Origin: DATAOG01 sp963757395
GTDB lineage: Bacteria; Pseudomonadota; Alphaproteobacteria; Geminicoccales; Geminicoccaceae
Assembly: GCA_963757395.1 (NCBI GenBank)
Contig: CAVWRK010000018.1
Location: 62,001 to 126,000, forward strand
Length of the DNA: 64,000 nucleotides
Direction of reading: 5' to 3'
Part shown: piece by piece, positions 7,937 to 17,244 of the stretch
How positions within the stretch are numbered: the stretch's first letter is position 1
Layout of the letters: every line of letters begins with the position of its first letter
The notes under the pieces: generated by a model
What the model was told of the DNA's origin: nothing
The model's database searches: none
The model's input: the letters and a program-made list of their open reading frames with translations, nothing else
Made by a program: the position numbers and the translations under genes

Positions 7937-9544
7937 TCATTCGGAACCGATGTGAGCGCCTTTTTCAGCCACCGAGCGCTTCATCAGCAGAACCACGAAC
8001 ACGAGCGCCAGCGTCAGGGCGGCAAAGATCCAAAAGGTGTCGAAGTAGGCCAGCGCCGAGGCTTGCTGCTGGCGCAGATGTTCGAGCCCCTGCCAGGCGA
8101 GCTGCTGCGAAGCGACCGGATCGGCGGTCTGCTGGTGGAAGAAGGCCTCAGCCCGTCTGATGAAGGACTGCGCGGCCGGGTTGAAGGGATCGAGATACTC
8201 GCCAAGGCGCAGACTGTGGAATTGATCACGGCGCTCGTGAAAGGTTTGAGCGAACGACGTTCCGACACTGCCGCCTTCGTTGCGCAGCAGGCTCAACAGG
8301 CCGACGGCCGCGCCACGCAACTCTATCGGCATATAGAGGTAGGCGGCCACATTCGCAGGCGCGAAACAGACCGCCAGTCCTGCGATCAGGACCACCCGGG
8401 GCCAGACCGCCTGGCCGGGGCTGATATCCAGGTTCAACTGGGACATCCAATAGTTCCCGACCGTCATCGCCAGCAGCCCTGCCGCGATCAGCCACCTGGC
8501 GTCCGTCCCCCGACCGAGCGTGAAGCCGACGACGGGCATGGCCAGAAGGGCAAAGATTCCGGCCGGTGACATGACCAGCCCCGCGCTCATCGCGTCATAA
8601 CCGAACAGGGACTGAAGCAATCCGGGCAGCGAAGTGCTGGCGCCATAGAGCGCGAGGTAAGCGCCAAAGATGATGGCGCAGCATGCGGCGAAGTTGCGGT
8701 CGCGCAGTGGCCGGAAATTGACGACGGGGCTGCGGTGGCGCAACTCCCAAAAGACGAGCCCAACCAGGCCGACAACGGCGAAAATGGCCAAGGTCTGGAC
8801 GCGCCAGAAGGGATCGCTCAGCCAGTCCCACTGCTGACCCTTGCTCAGCATCACTTCCCAGCTGACCATGACGATGACCAGCAGCGACAGGCCGATCGAG
8901 TCGAACCGAAACGGCTGCTGCCTCAGCTCGCGGCGCTGGGCGACCAGGTAGTCCGGGTCGCGGAGCTGGGCATAACAGGCGGCAAAGACCAGGAGACCGA
9001 CGGGTACGTTGATCAAGAAGACCCATCGCCAACTGTACTGGTCGGTGATCCATCCCCCGAGCGTCGGGCCGACAACCGGCGCGATCAGGGCCGCCAGGCC
9101 AAAGAGCGTCATTGCAACGCCTTGCCTTTCCCGGGGGAAGGCGTCCAGCAGCACGCCCTGGCTGGAGGGCTGCAGACCGCCGCCCGCCAGGCCCTGGATG
9201 ACGCGGAACAGGATCAGCTGACTGAGGCTGCCGGCCATCCCGCACAGTGCGGAGCTGAGGGTGAATACGGCGATCGACAGCAGGAAGTAGTTGCGCCGAC
9301 CCAGACGCGCGCTCAGCCAGCCGGTGATCGGCAGGATGATGGCGTTGGCGGCAAGGTAGCTGGTGAGAACCCATTCACCATCATCGACCGTGGCCGACAA
9401 GCCGCCGGCGATATAGCGAAGGGCGACCACCGCGATCGTGGTATCGAGCACCTCCATGAACGTCGGCACCACGACCGTGGCGGCCAGCAACCACGGGCTG
9501 CCCGCAGCATGGGGTCTGGCGGGTGCGAGTGCCGCGGCCGTCAT
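7937..9544 (-). CDS. emrB: EmrB/QacA-family (DHA2) multidrug MFS transporter
   Basis: A 535-residue proton-driven drug exporter with 14 predicted membrane helices. The DHA2 signature LDTTIAVVAL sits in helix 1, the MFS loop motif GWLSARLGRRNYF between helices 2 and 3, and motif C GPTLGGWITDQYSWRW in helix 5. It starts within the stop of emrA (ATGA overlap at 9541-9544), so the two proteins are translationally coupled and form the inner-membrane/adaptor pair of a tripartite pump. No outer-membrane TolC gene is in the window. Confidence 0.92.
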   Translation of the reverse strand: MTAAALAPARPHAAGSPWLLAATVVVPTFMEVLDTTIAVVALRYIAGGLSATVDDGEWVLTSYLAANAIILPITGWLSARLGRRNYFLLSIAVFTLSSALCGMAGSLSQLILFRVIQGLAGGGLQPSSQGVLLDAFPRERQGVAMTLFGLAALIAPVVGPTLGGWITDQYSWRWVFLINVPVGLLVFAACYAQLRDPDYLVAQRRELRQQPFRFDSIGLSLLVIVMVSWEVMLSKGQQWDWLSDPFWRVQTLAIFAVVGLVGLVFWELRHRSPVVNFRPLRDRNFAACCAIIFGAYLALYGASTSLPGLLQSLFGYDAMSAGLVMSPAGIFALLAMPVVGFTLGRGTDARWLIAAGLLAMTVGNYWMSQLNLDISPGQAVWPRVVLIAGLAVCFAPANVAAYLYMPIELRGAAVGLLSLLRNEGGSVGTSFAQTFHERRDQFHSLRLGEYLDPFNPAAQSFIRRAEAFFHQQTADPVASQQLAWQGLEHLRQQQASALAYFDTFWIFAALTLALVFVVLLMKRSVAEKGAHIGSE

Positions 9545-11079
9545 TGGTTGGCGTCCGGCGGGCTCTGGGACGCACCGGTGGCTTGCAATCGAGGCAGGTA
9601 GGCCTGCAGAAACTTGCCGGCATCGGGTCCGGTCGGCGGCTTGTCGATGTGAACGTAGGGAACGACGGAAGTCCCGATGAACAGAGGGTCCTTGGTCGGG
9701 TCATACCCTTCGAGGTCGATCCGGACCGGCAGCCGCTGCACCACCTTGACGAAGTTACCCGTGGCGTTCTGCGGCGGCAGCAGCGCCAGAGTCGATCCGG
9801 TTCCCATCGTAAAGCCGGCGACCCGACCCTTGAAGACGTGTCGGTTGCCGTACATGTCGACATACAGATCGACAGGCTGGCCAATGCGCAGGTCGTCGAG
9901 CTGTGTCTCTTTGAAATTGGCATCGACCCAGATTTCGTCGAGCGAGCGGATGGCCATCAGATTCTGGCCGACTTGAACGTAATCGCCGGGATTGACGTTC
10001 CGACGGGTGACGACCCCGTCGATGTCGGCCACGATATCGCAATACTGAAGGTCCAGTTGGGCCTGGGCGAGATCGCGCTTGGCGGATTCGAGCTTGGCCT
10101 CGGCCTGTTTGACCGCCGGCGCCGTCGCCGTCAGCTGTGCGAAGACGCGGTCGATGTCACCCAGCTTTGCGAACTCCTCGAGCATCTGCTTCGGGCTCTG
10201 GTCGTAGGAGTGGATGACGCCGAGCTGAGCCGCGCTCTCGATCAGACCTGCCTGCGCCTCGAGGACCGAGGAGAAGGTCTGATCGAGAGCGGGCGGCACC
10301 TGGCCAAGGCTTTCGCCCTCCTCGGGCTGTGCAGGCAGCCCCAGGGAGGCGCGCACCTGGTAGACTTCAGCGAGCGCCTGGGCGACGTTGGCGTTGGCAG
10401 TCGTCAACGCCGCTTGCCGCTGGTCGTACACCTCACGGCTGGCAGCCGCGGTCCCGACCAGTCGCTTGGCGCGATCGAATTCAACTTGCGCGAGCGTCAA
10501 CGCGGCCTTGCCCTTGTCGAGGGCAGCAACCCTTGCATGCAGGAGAGCTATCTGGTTGTCGACAGCCTCCACGGCGCGTTGCAAGTTCCAGCGCCGGCTT
10601 CTGGCCTCCCCTTCAATGCCGCGCACCCTGGCGATCGCCGCCTGCAGGTCCGCATTCGCCGTGTCGACGGCGGCCCTCTTCTGGGAGACTGCGACCTGAT
10701 AGGGCTCCTGGTCGAGCTCGGCCAGAAGATTGCCTCTGTGCACTCGGTTGTTGTCGTCCACCAAGACCCGAGAAATCTGGCCTCCGACACGGGAAGCAAC
10801 AAACGTCACATGCCCGTTCACATAGGCGTCATCTGTCGAGACGGTGCTAAATGTCAGCTCGATCCAGGGAATGCCGAAAGTGGCGACGCCTGCAACGACC
10901 AGCGCGCCGAGCACGCCGATCAGCAGCTTTCGCCTTCGCGTAAGCCCGTGGCTCGACGGCGGGACCTGCGACGGATCGGCTGCGTCCTCAGCCGAGACGC
11001 CTTCACCAGTCGCACCCGCCTCGGCCGGAGCTGGCTCGCCGCCGTTGCCTCCCTGTGTCTCTGTCGTCTCGGCGGGCAT
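9541..11079 (-). CDS. emrA: EmrA/HlyD-family efflux adaptor
   Basis: A 512-residue periplasmic adaptor. A cytoplasmic tail of about 45 residues rich in Ala, Gly and Glu is followed by one membrane helix (LLIGVLGALVVAGVATFGI). Next come a biotinyl-lipoyl-like half (YVNGHVTFVASRVGGQISRV), a long coiled-coil hairpin, and the second half (GVVTRRNVNPGDYVQVGQNL). It is longer than E. coli EmrA (about 390), mostly through an enlarged coiled-coil section. It is the first gene of the pair with emrB. Confidence 0.92.
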   Translation of the reverse strand: MPAETTETQGGNGGEPAPAEAGATGEGVSAEDAADPSQVPPSSHGLTRRRKLLIGVLGALVVAGVATFGIPWIELTFSTVSTDDAYVNGHVTFVASRVGGQISRVLVDDNNRVHRGNLLAELDQEPYQVAVSQKRAAVDTANADLQAAIARVRGIEGEARSRRWNLQRAVEAVDNQIALLHARVAALDKGKAALTLAQVEFDRAKRLVGTAAASREVYDQRQAALTTANANVAQALAEVYQVRASLGLPAQPEEGESLGQVPPALDQTFSSVLEAQAGLIESAAQLGVIHSYDQSPKQMLEEFAKLGDIDRVFAQLTATAPAVKQAEAKLESAKRDLAQAQLDLQYCDIVADIDGVVTRRNVNPGDYVQVGQNLMAIRSLDEIWVDANFKETQLDDLRIGQPVDLYVDMYGNRHVFKGRVAGFTMGTGSTLALLPPQNATGNFVKVVQRLPVRIDLEGYDPTKDPLFIGTSVVPYVHIDKPPTGPDAGKFLQAYLPRLQATGASQSPPDANQ

Positions 11080-11097
11080 TGGCTTCTAGCGCTTTTA

Positions 11098-11220
11098 TCA
11101 ACCTCCGTACTCTGATGAGATATCATCATGCGGGAGCTCGGCCAGCTGGAACAAGACGTCGCGGCCATGGGGCACGATGCGCGCGCCGATCTTGGCCAGC
11201 TTCTCCACGTCAAAGACCGC
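11098..11220 (-). mobile_element. 3' remnant of an IS1380-like transposase
   Basis: Read on the minus strand, this piece gives VEKLAKIGARIVPHGRDVLF followed by QLAEL and a TGA-TAA stop. It resembles the C-terminal end of IS1380-family DDE transposases (REKLIKIGAKVVRHGRYVTFQLAEV style). Only about 40 codons remain: an in-frame TGA lies just upstream and no transposase core or terminal repeat is visible. It abuts the emrA start. Confidence 0.5.
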
Positions 11221-11512
11221 TTCGGGTCACGACCAGCCGCTCCGTGGGTTCCCGGCGGTGGCGATGCGGGCAGGGGACCATCCGTCAGATTTCGACCAGC
11301 GGGAGCAAGCGCAGGCAGCCGCCGCGGATCGGCTCCTGGCGGCGGCTCATCGCGTCGGTTGCTGATCGTCGCCCGTGGCTTTAACCGTTCGGTGTCTTGC
11401 GCCGCCGGGGACATGATGGCAAAGGCGAAGCGTGCGCCAGCTGCTTCGGCGCCAAAAGGGATCGAACAACCGGCCGAAGCGAGCCCGCGCGAGCCAAGGA
11501 TGGGAAGGAACG

Positions 11513-13222
11513 ATGGCATTGATCGAGCCGCACGGGGGCACGCTTCAGGCCCTCTATTTGCCGGACGACCAGGCCGCAGCTTTGGGGCGTAAGGCGGGGG
11601 CCTACCCCTGCTGGGACCTGACCCAGCGCCAGCTCTGCGACCTGAAGCTGCTGCTGAGCGGCGGTTTTTCTCCACTTGAGGGCTTCCTCGGCCAAGCCGA
11701 CTACGAGCGGGTGCTGGCGCACATGCGGCTCGCCGACGGCACGCTCTGGCCGATCCCGGTCACCCTCGACGTGACGGATAAGTTTGCGGGCGCCCTGCGG
11801 CCCGGCGATGCGATCGGGCTGCGCGATGCCGAGGGCTTCCTGATCGCGGTCATGGCTGTCGAGGACGTCTTCGAGCCCGACCGGCGGCGCGAGGCGGAGG
11901 CCGTGTTCGGGACCCTGGATGAGACCCACCCGGGTGTCGACCACCTGCTCAACCGCACCCATCCGGTCTATCTCGGCGGCCGGCTCGCCGGCCTTGCCCG
12001 GCCGACCGAGTACGATTTCAAGCCGCTGCGCGACGAGCCTGCGGACCTCCGCCACAAGTTCGAGCAGTGGGGCTGGACCCGGGTGGTCGCCTTCCAGACC
12101 CGCAACCCGATGCACCGCGCGCATCAGGAGCTGACCCAGCGCGCCGCCCAGATCGCCGAGGCCAATCTATTGATCCACCCGGTGGTCGGTCTGACCAAGC
12201 CCGGCGACGTCGACCATTTCGCCCGCGTGCGCTGCTACGAGCACCTGCTCAAGACCTACCCCGAGCAGACCACCCACCTCAGTCTATTGCCGCTCGCCAT
12301 GCGCATGGCCGGCCCGCGCGAGGCGGTCTGGCACGCGATCATCCGCAAGAACCATGGCTGCAGCCATTTCATCGTCGGCCGCGACCATGCCGGCCCCGGC
12401 AACGATCGCGCCGGCCGGCCGTTCTACCCGCCCTACGCCGCCCAGGAGCTGGTCGCCGAGCTGGCTTCCGAGCTCGGCATCGGCCTGGTGCCGTTCAGGG
12501 AGATGGTCTACGTCCAGGACCGCGGCCAATACGCGCCGGTCGACGAGGTCGAGGCCGGCGAGACGGTGCTCAGCCTCTCCGGCACCGAGCTCCGCCGGCG
12601 GCTGCGCGAGGGCATCGAGATCCCGGCCTGGTTCACCTATCCCGAGGTCGTCGAGGAGCTCCGGCGCAGCTACCCGCCCCGCCACCGCCAGGGCTTCACG
12701 GTGCTGTTCACCGGCCTCTCCGGCGCCGGCAAGTCGACGCTCGCGCATGCGCTGATGGCCAAGCTGATGGAGCTCGGCAGCCGCTCGGTCACTCTCCTGG
12801 ACGGCGACCTGGTGAGAAAGCACCTCTCCAGCGAGCTCGGCTTCTCCAAGGAGCACCGCGACCTGAACGTGCTCCGGATCGGCTACGTCGCGAGCGAGAT
12901 CACCAAGGCGGGCGGGGTCGCGATCTGTGCGCCGATCGCGCCCTATGCGAGCATCCGGCGGCGGATGCGCGAGCTGGTCGAGGCCCACGGCGCCTTCGTC
13001 GAGATCCACGTCGCGACCTCGCTCGCGATCTGCGAGCAGCGCGACACCAAGGGCCTCTACGCCAAGGCGCGGGCCGGGCTGATCAAGCAGTTCACCGGCA
13101 TCGACGATCCCTATGAAACGCCCGAGGACGCCGACGTCGTGATCGACACCGAGAGCGAGGCCCCGGATGTCGCCGCCCACCGTATTCTGCTGAAGCTCGA
13201 GGGCCTGGGGTTGATCAAGTGA
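11513..13222 (+). CDS. Bifunctional sulfate adenylyltransferase / APS kinase
   Basis: A 569-residue fusion that makes APS and then PAPS from sulfate and ATP. The N-terminal ATP sulfurylase (about 1-385) has the PUA-like start (YPCWDLTQRQLCDLKLLLSG), the active-site QTRNPMHRAHQEL (residue 195) and GRDHAGPG. The C-terminal APS kinase (about 393-569) has P-loop GLSGAGKST (residue 401), the DGD motif LLDGDLVR and the lid region. This Sat-CysC order differs from the CysDN/CysNC route common in proteobacteria. AGGAA stands a few bases before ATG 11513. No other cysteine-pathway gene is adjacent. Confidence 0.93.
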   Translation: MALIEPHGGTLQALYLPDDQAAALGRKAGAYPCWDLTQRQLCDLKLLLSGGFSPLEGFLGQADYERVLAHMRLADGTLWPIPVTLDVTDKFAGALRPGDAIGLRDAEGFLIAVMAVEDVFEPDRRREAEAVFGTLDETHPGVDHLLNRTHPVYLGGRLAGLARPTEYDFKPLRDEPADLRHKFEQWGWTRVVAFQTRNPMHRAHQELTQRAAQIAEANLLIHPVVGLTKPGDVDHFARVRCYEHLLKTYPEQTTHLSLLPLAMRMAGPREAVWHAIIRKNHGCSHFIVGRDHAGPGNDRAGRPFYPPYAAQELVAELASELGIGLVPFREMVYVQDRGQYAPVDEVEAGETVLSLSGTELRRRLREGIEIPAWFTYPEVVEELRRSYPPRHRQGFTVLFTGLSGAGKSTLAHALMAKLMELGSRSVTLLDGDLVRKHLSSELGFSKEHRDLNVLRIGYVASEITKAGGVAICAPIAPYASIRRRMRELVEAHGAFVEIHVATSLAICEQRDTKGLYAKARAGLIKQFTGIDDPYETPEDADVVIDTESEAPDVAAHRILLKLEGLGLIK

Positions 13223-14196
13223 GCTGCAGTCGCGGCGAGGTCGCTGCTTGCGATCAGGCGAGCGCGCGGGTGCGACGTCGCGCTCGATCCTGGGAGGCCG
13301 GCCTCGAAGCCCGCAGTCGACCTCGAAGCGGCGCCTGGTGCCCGCCGATGCCGGGGATCGGCGGGTGAATGCACCGGACCGGCTCAGTGTAGCCGGTGGT
13401 CAGTAGGCCGGAATGCGATCGGTGGAACAAATGTCAGCGTTAGTCAGGAATTACGGCGGCCGTGTCAATTCCCACTGACAGCACTGCTCCTTCAGCGCTT
13501 AGTCTAAATCAGGACATGATCCAAGAAGTAGCGTTTAAAGTCCGCGGTGGCTATAAGGGTTCCGCAACGGATGCAGAACGCGAAAATCAAGCTGTTCCGT
13601 CGACGTGCCCTTCAAGTCTTCAATTGCCAGGCCTGATGAGAACTGCGACTTCATCCAGTAGACCTCGTAGATAGGCGCATTGACCGAACCGGGCGTGAGA
13701 TTCCATACCGTTGCCACCAATGGGCGAGCATCATTGAGGACGCCGAGGCCAAGGCCGGATCGAGCAGCCCCGCATGCATCAAGGGTCACACCCGAGGAGC
13801 ATCATCTCGAGTGTTATCCGTAGAGGAAGCGTAAGGGGCCGTGTTTTACGCATCCAGATACCTATGAGCCCTGCGTGTTCGCACAGCTGTGGTATGCGCG
13901 CGCCGGATCAGTCGCAGCCGAGAGCGTGCGGCCATGTCTGATGTCCTGGGCCTGCGAGACGCAAGGCCAGCTCCTCGCAGGAACTCGATCGCTGGCGCGC
14001 TGGCTATGCTGGTGGTGACGCGCGCCTGGATGGCAGGCGCTCGAGGAAGCTAACGCGAAGGCATCGTAGCCGACGCTGCCGAGAGCGAAGACGGCGAGGC
14101 CGATCGATAACGATTAATGGGAGCTACATACGCTAGCTTGCATATCAACCGAAGGTAGATGAGAACGGGCATTGTAGGCCCGATCGAGCGAGCCTG
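13223..14196. other. 974-base low-coding interval with no recognised gene
   Basis: The interval is less GC-rich than its surroundings. The best open frame is an 84-codon minus-strand one (13535-13789, containing APIYEVYWMKSQFSSGLAIE), which has no recognised domain and no convincing ribosome-binding site. No tRNA, repeat or riboswitch was seen. Together with the broken higBA next to it, the interval looks like decayed or acquired DNA. Confidence 0.4.
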
Positions 14197-14529
14197 TCAA
14201 TCATGGTTTAAGGAGCCGTTAAACGATGTTCCAACTGGACGAGTGCGGGCGCCGGTCGGCACGGTCAGGGACAGCTCGTAGGCGGTCTGGAGGTTGAGCC
14301 AGAACTCGGGCGTCGTGCCGAAGTAGCGCGCCAAACGGAGCGCGGTCTCGGCGGTCACCGCCCGCGGCCGGTCGCTCTCGGATGATCGCCCCGATCCGCG
14401 TCGCCGGCACACGCAGCGCCAGGGCCAGCGCATTGGCGGACAGGCCGAGCGGCGCCATGAACTCCACCCGAGCACTTCGCCCGGATGGGCTCGAACGCGC
14501 CCGGGCTTGCGGTCACCAGCTGTGATCAT
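14197..14529 (-). pseudogene. HigA antitoxin pseudogene (two frameshifts)
   Basis: Family residues run KPGRVRAHPGEVL in one frame, then EFMAPLGLSANALALALRVP with ATRIGAIIRE in a second, then RPRAVTAETALRLARYFGTT with PEFWLNLQTAYELSL back in the first. This is a complete HigA/VapI XRE antitoxin of about 105 residues, broken by one lost base near 14452 and a compensating gain near 14383. The ATG at 14529 lies inside the toxin stop codon region, the usual higBA overlap. The toxin partner is only a tail, so the locus is probably dead. Confidence 0.75.
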
Positions 14530-14569
14530 CGACGATCTCGATGTCTTCGGCATCGTCATGATCCTCAAG
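14513..14569 (-). pseudogene. HigB toxin C-terminal remnant
   Basis: About 18 codons ending AEDIEIVDDHSW match the conserved end of HigB/GraT toxins (DVEIVDYH). The rest of the toxin is missing: the frame runs straight into the cobT tail, whose stop lies at 14565-14567. This indicates a deletion that joined cobT to the last codons of a former higB. Confidence 0.65.
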
Positions 14570-15590
14570 CCCGATTGCTGACGCCGGCGGCCTCGAAGGT
14601 CGCCATGCCGGTGTGGCAGGCGAGCGCGGCGCGGCAGAGCAGCACGGCCAGGGCAGCGCCCGAGGCCTCGCCGAGGCGCATGTCGAGATCGAGCAGCGGG
14701 CGGAGATGCAGGCGCTCCAGCAGGCGGGCATGGCCGGGCTCGGCGGAGCGGTGGGCGGCCTGGACATGGTCGAGCGCCGAAGGCTCGAGGGCCTGGAGGA
14801 CCGCAGCCGCGGCGCCGGCGACGAAGCCGTCGAGCAAGACCGGGATGCGGAGCTCGCGGGCGGCCAGGATCGCGCCGGCCATGGCGGCGATCTCGCGGCC
14901 GCCGAGCCGGCGCAGGATCTCGAGCGGGTTGCCGAAGGCCTCGGCATGGCGGGCGAGGCCGCGACCGACCACGGCGGCCTTGTGGGCCACGCCATGGGCA
15001 TCGAGCCCGGTGCCCGGCCCGGTCCACCAGGCGGCCGGGCCGCCGAACAGCGCCGCGCACAAGGCCGCGGCCGCGGTCGTGTTGGCGATCCCCATTTCCC
15101 CGACTGCGAGCAGATCGAGGTCTGATGCCACCGCCGAGAGGCCGCGGTTGAGCGCATCGAGACACGCCGCGGCGGTCATGGCGGGCGCGGTGCAGAAGTC
15201 CGCGGTCGGATGGTCGAGGTCGAGGGCCAGGACCCCGAGCTCGGCGCCTGCGGTCCGGCAGAGCTGGTTGATCGCCGCTCCGCCGGCCTCGAAGTTGGCG
15301 ACCATCTGGGCGGTGACCGCGCTCGGATAGGCGGAGACGCCCTGGGCCGCAACGCCGTGATTGCCGGCGAACACCAGGACCCCGACCCGGTCCAGCACCG
15401 GCGGCTCGCGGCCCTGCCAGCCAGCGAGCCAGACCGCCAGATCCTCGAGCCGGCCGAGCGCGCCCAAAGGCTTGGTCAGCCGCTCCTGATGCGCGCGCGC
15501 CGCCGCTGCCGTCGCGCCGTCGGATGCCGGCAGTTGCCGAAGCCGCCGGCAGAGGTCATCAAGGCTCGTGATCGGGTTCGCCGGCGGCAT
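14565..15590 (-). CDS. cobT: Nicotinate-nucleotide-dimethylbenzimidazole phosphoribosyltransferase
   Basis: A 341-residue CobT that activates the lower base of cobalamin to alpha-ribazole phosphate. Typical segments are LTKPLGALGRLEDLAVWLAG, VFAGNHGVAAQGVSAYP (base-binding), VGEMGIANTT and WWTGPGTGLD. The catalytic glutamate region near the C-terminus (LRPLLDLDMRLGEASGAAL) is complete. ATG 15590 is chosen because the helical start follows it. It is divergent from cobS 41 bases away, and the two act in consecutive late steps. The last codons directly abut a higB remnant, yet the length is normal, so function is probably kept. Confidence 0.93.
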   Translation of the reverse strand: MPPANPITSLDDLCRRLRQLPASDGATAAAARAHQERLTKPLGALGRLEDLAVWLAGWQGREPPVLDRVGVLVFAGNHGVAAQGVSAYPSAVTAQMVANFEAGGAAINQLCRTAGAELGVLALDLDHPTADFCTAPAMTAAACLDALNRGLSAVASDLDLLAVGEMGIANTTAAAALCAALFGGPAAWWTGPGTGLDAHGVAHKAAVVGRGLARHAEAFGNPLEILRRLGGREIAAMAGAILAARELRIPVLLDGFVAGAAAAVLQALEPSALDHVQAAHRSAEPGHARLLERLHLRPLLDLDMRLGEASGAALAVLLCRAALACHTGMATFEAAGVSNRA

Positions 15591-15631
15591 GTCGCGAATC
15601 CTGCTGGCGCTATGGTGTTTCTGGGGCGGCG

Positions 15632-16396
15632 ATGGTGCGCGCGGCGATCGAGGAGTGCAAGGTGGCGCTCCAGTTCCTGACCCGGCTGCCGGTCGGCGCG
15701 CCCGCACGCTCGCCGGCGGGCGCTCTGGCCGCGAGCGCACCGATGTTCCCGCTGGTCGGCGCGCTGATCGGCGCGGCCGGCGGCCTCGTCTTCGCCCTTG
15801 CCAACTGGCTGGGCCTGCCGCCGATGCTCGCTGCCCTGTTCGTGGTCGCGGCCCAGATCGTGTTGACGGGCGGTTTGCACGAGGATGGCCTCGCAGATGT
15901 CGCCGACGGCTTCGGCGGCGGTCGCACGCGCGCCGACAAGCTCCGGATCCTGCGCGATTCCCGGATCGGCAGCTTCGGTGCCATGGCGCTGATGCTGGCG
16001 TTGCTCGCCAGGATCGGCGCGCTCGCGGCGCTCGGGGGGCCGGCGCTGGTCGCAGCGGCCCTGATCGCCGCCGGAGCGGCCTCGCGCGCCGCGCTGCCCG
16101 TCCTCATGGCGGGCCTGGCGCCGGCCCGGGACGAAGGCCTGGCCGCCGGCGCCGGCCGGCCGCACCCGCTGCGCGTCACGGCTGGCGTCGCGATCGCGAT
16201 CCTCGCCGCCTTAGCTCTGCTGCCACCCGCCATGGCGACGGCCGGGCTGATCGCCGCCGCCGGCGGCGCGCTCGTTATCGGAAACCTCGCCCGGCGCCAG
16301 ATCGGCGGCCAGACCGGCGATGTCCTGGGCGCCGCCCAACAGCTCGCCGAGCTCGGATTCCTGCTGGCTGCGCTCGCTTTTCGTCCAATACTTTAG
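15632..16396 (+). CDS. cobS: Adenosylcobinamide-GDP ribazoletransferase (cobalamin synthase)
   Basis: A 254-residue integral membrane enzyme that joins adenosylcobinamide-GDP to alpha-ribazole. The N-terminal ALQFLTRLPVG and the acidic motif GGLHEDGLADVADGFGGG (about residues 80-97) that binds Mg2+ are diagnostic, followed by RILRDSRIGSFGAMAL and several hydrophobic helices. It is divergent from cobT over 41 bases. That gap is too short for a cobalamin riboswitch, and none was found. Confidence 0.93.
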   Translation: MVRAAIEECKVALQFLTRLPVGAPARSPAGALAASAPMFPLVGALIGAAGGLVFALANWLGLPPMLAALFVVAAQIVLTGGLHEDGLADVADGFGGGRTRADKLRILRDSRIGSFGAMALMLALLARIGALAALGGPALVAAALIAAGAASRAALPVLMAGLAPARDEGLAAGAGRPHPLRVTAGVAIAILAALALLPPAMATAGLIAAAGGALVIGNLARRQIGGQTGDVLGAAQQLAELGFLLAALAFRPIL

Positions 16397-16412
16397 GTTT
16401 ATCATGTAACTA

Positions 16413-17195
16413 TCAGATCGAGGCCAGATAGCCGCCGTCGACGTAGAGGATCTGGCCGGTGACGTAGGCGCTCGCGTCCGAGCAGAGGAAGACGGCGGCG
16501 CCGAGCAGATCGTCGAGCCGGCCAAACCGGCGCATCGGGATCTTCGCCAGCATCGCCTGCTGCCAGGCCTGGTCCTGGTAGAACGGCTCGGTCAGCGCGG
16601 TCCGGAAGTAGCCGGGTCCGATGGCGTTCACGCGGATATGCTGCGGCGCCCACTCGGCCGCCAGCGCCCGGGTCATGCCCAGCAGCCCGCTCTTGGAGCT
16701 GGTGTAGGGGACCGCGGTCGGGACGCCGACCGCCGAGGTCAGCGAGCAGACGTTCAAGATCACGCCGCCGGCACCTGCCGCCATCACCCGGGCGGCCGCC
16801 TGGCTCAGGAAGAACGCGCTCTTGAGGTTGGTATCGAGGAGCCGGTCCCAGAGCTGCTCGCTGACCTCGAGGCTGGCCGCGACCTGCTCCTGGCCCGCGT
16901 TGTTGACCAGGATGTCGAGCCCGCCAAGGGCCTCCGTCGCCAGCTCCACGGCGCCCGCAATCCGGGCGACCTCGCCGACGTCGAGCTCGATCACGACCGC
17001 ACGGCGCCCGAGCGCACGGATCTGCTCCGCAGTTGCCTCGAGCGCCGCCTTGGAGCGCGCGGCGAGCGCCAGATCCGCGCCGGCCTGCGCGAGGCCCTGC
17101 GCCAGCGCCCGGCCGATGCCCCGGCTCGCCCCGGTCACCAGCGCCGAGCGGCCATCGAGGCGAAAGCTCGGATGGGCGAGTTCGGGCTCAGCCAT
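16413..17195 (-). CDS. SDR-family oxidoreductase
   Basis: A 260-residue classical short-chain dehydrogenase. It has the cofactor motif TGASRGIG (residues 21-28), NNAG, the catalytic serine in NVCSLTSAVG, and YTSSK in place of YxxxK (Tyr and Lys kept). The build and C-terminal DGGYLASI resemble gluconate 5-dehydrogenase or 3-oxoacyl-ACP-reductase-like members; the substrate is not predictable. It ends 17 bases from cobS in convergent orientation and lies downstream of the PLP enzyme on the same strand. Confidence 0.85.
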   Translation of the reverse strand: MAEPELAHPSFRLDGRSALVTGASRGIGRALAQGLAQAGADLALAARSKAALEATAEQIRALGRRAVVIELDVGEVARIAGAVELATEALGGLDILVNNAGQEQVAASLEVSEQLWDRLLDTNLKSAFFLSQAAARVMAAGAGGVILNVCSLTSAVGVPTAVPYTSSKSGLLGMTRALAAEWAPQHIRVNAIGPGYFRTALTEPFYQDQAWQQAMLAKIPMRRFGRLDDLLGAAVFLCSDASAYVTGQILYVDGGYLASI

Positions 17196-17244
17196 GGCGC
17201 CCCGCCATCCCGGGGGCTCGACCAGCTGCCCGCGACCTGCCGGC

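Noticed and set aside
11113..11128. TGATG-N6-CATCA palindrome 34 bases before emrA as an operator
   Set aside because: It falls inside the transposase remnant's coding end, and no regulator gene is nearby; chance is as likely.
13462..13674. 70-codon plus-strand frame in the 13-14 kb gap
   Set aside because: Overlaps an equally weak minus-strand frame; neither has known homology or a good start.
15591..15631. Cobalamin riboswitch between cobT and cobS
   Set aside because: The gap has only 41 bases, far too short, and no B12-box was seen.
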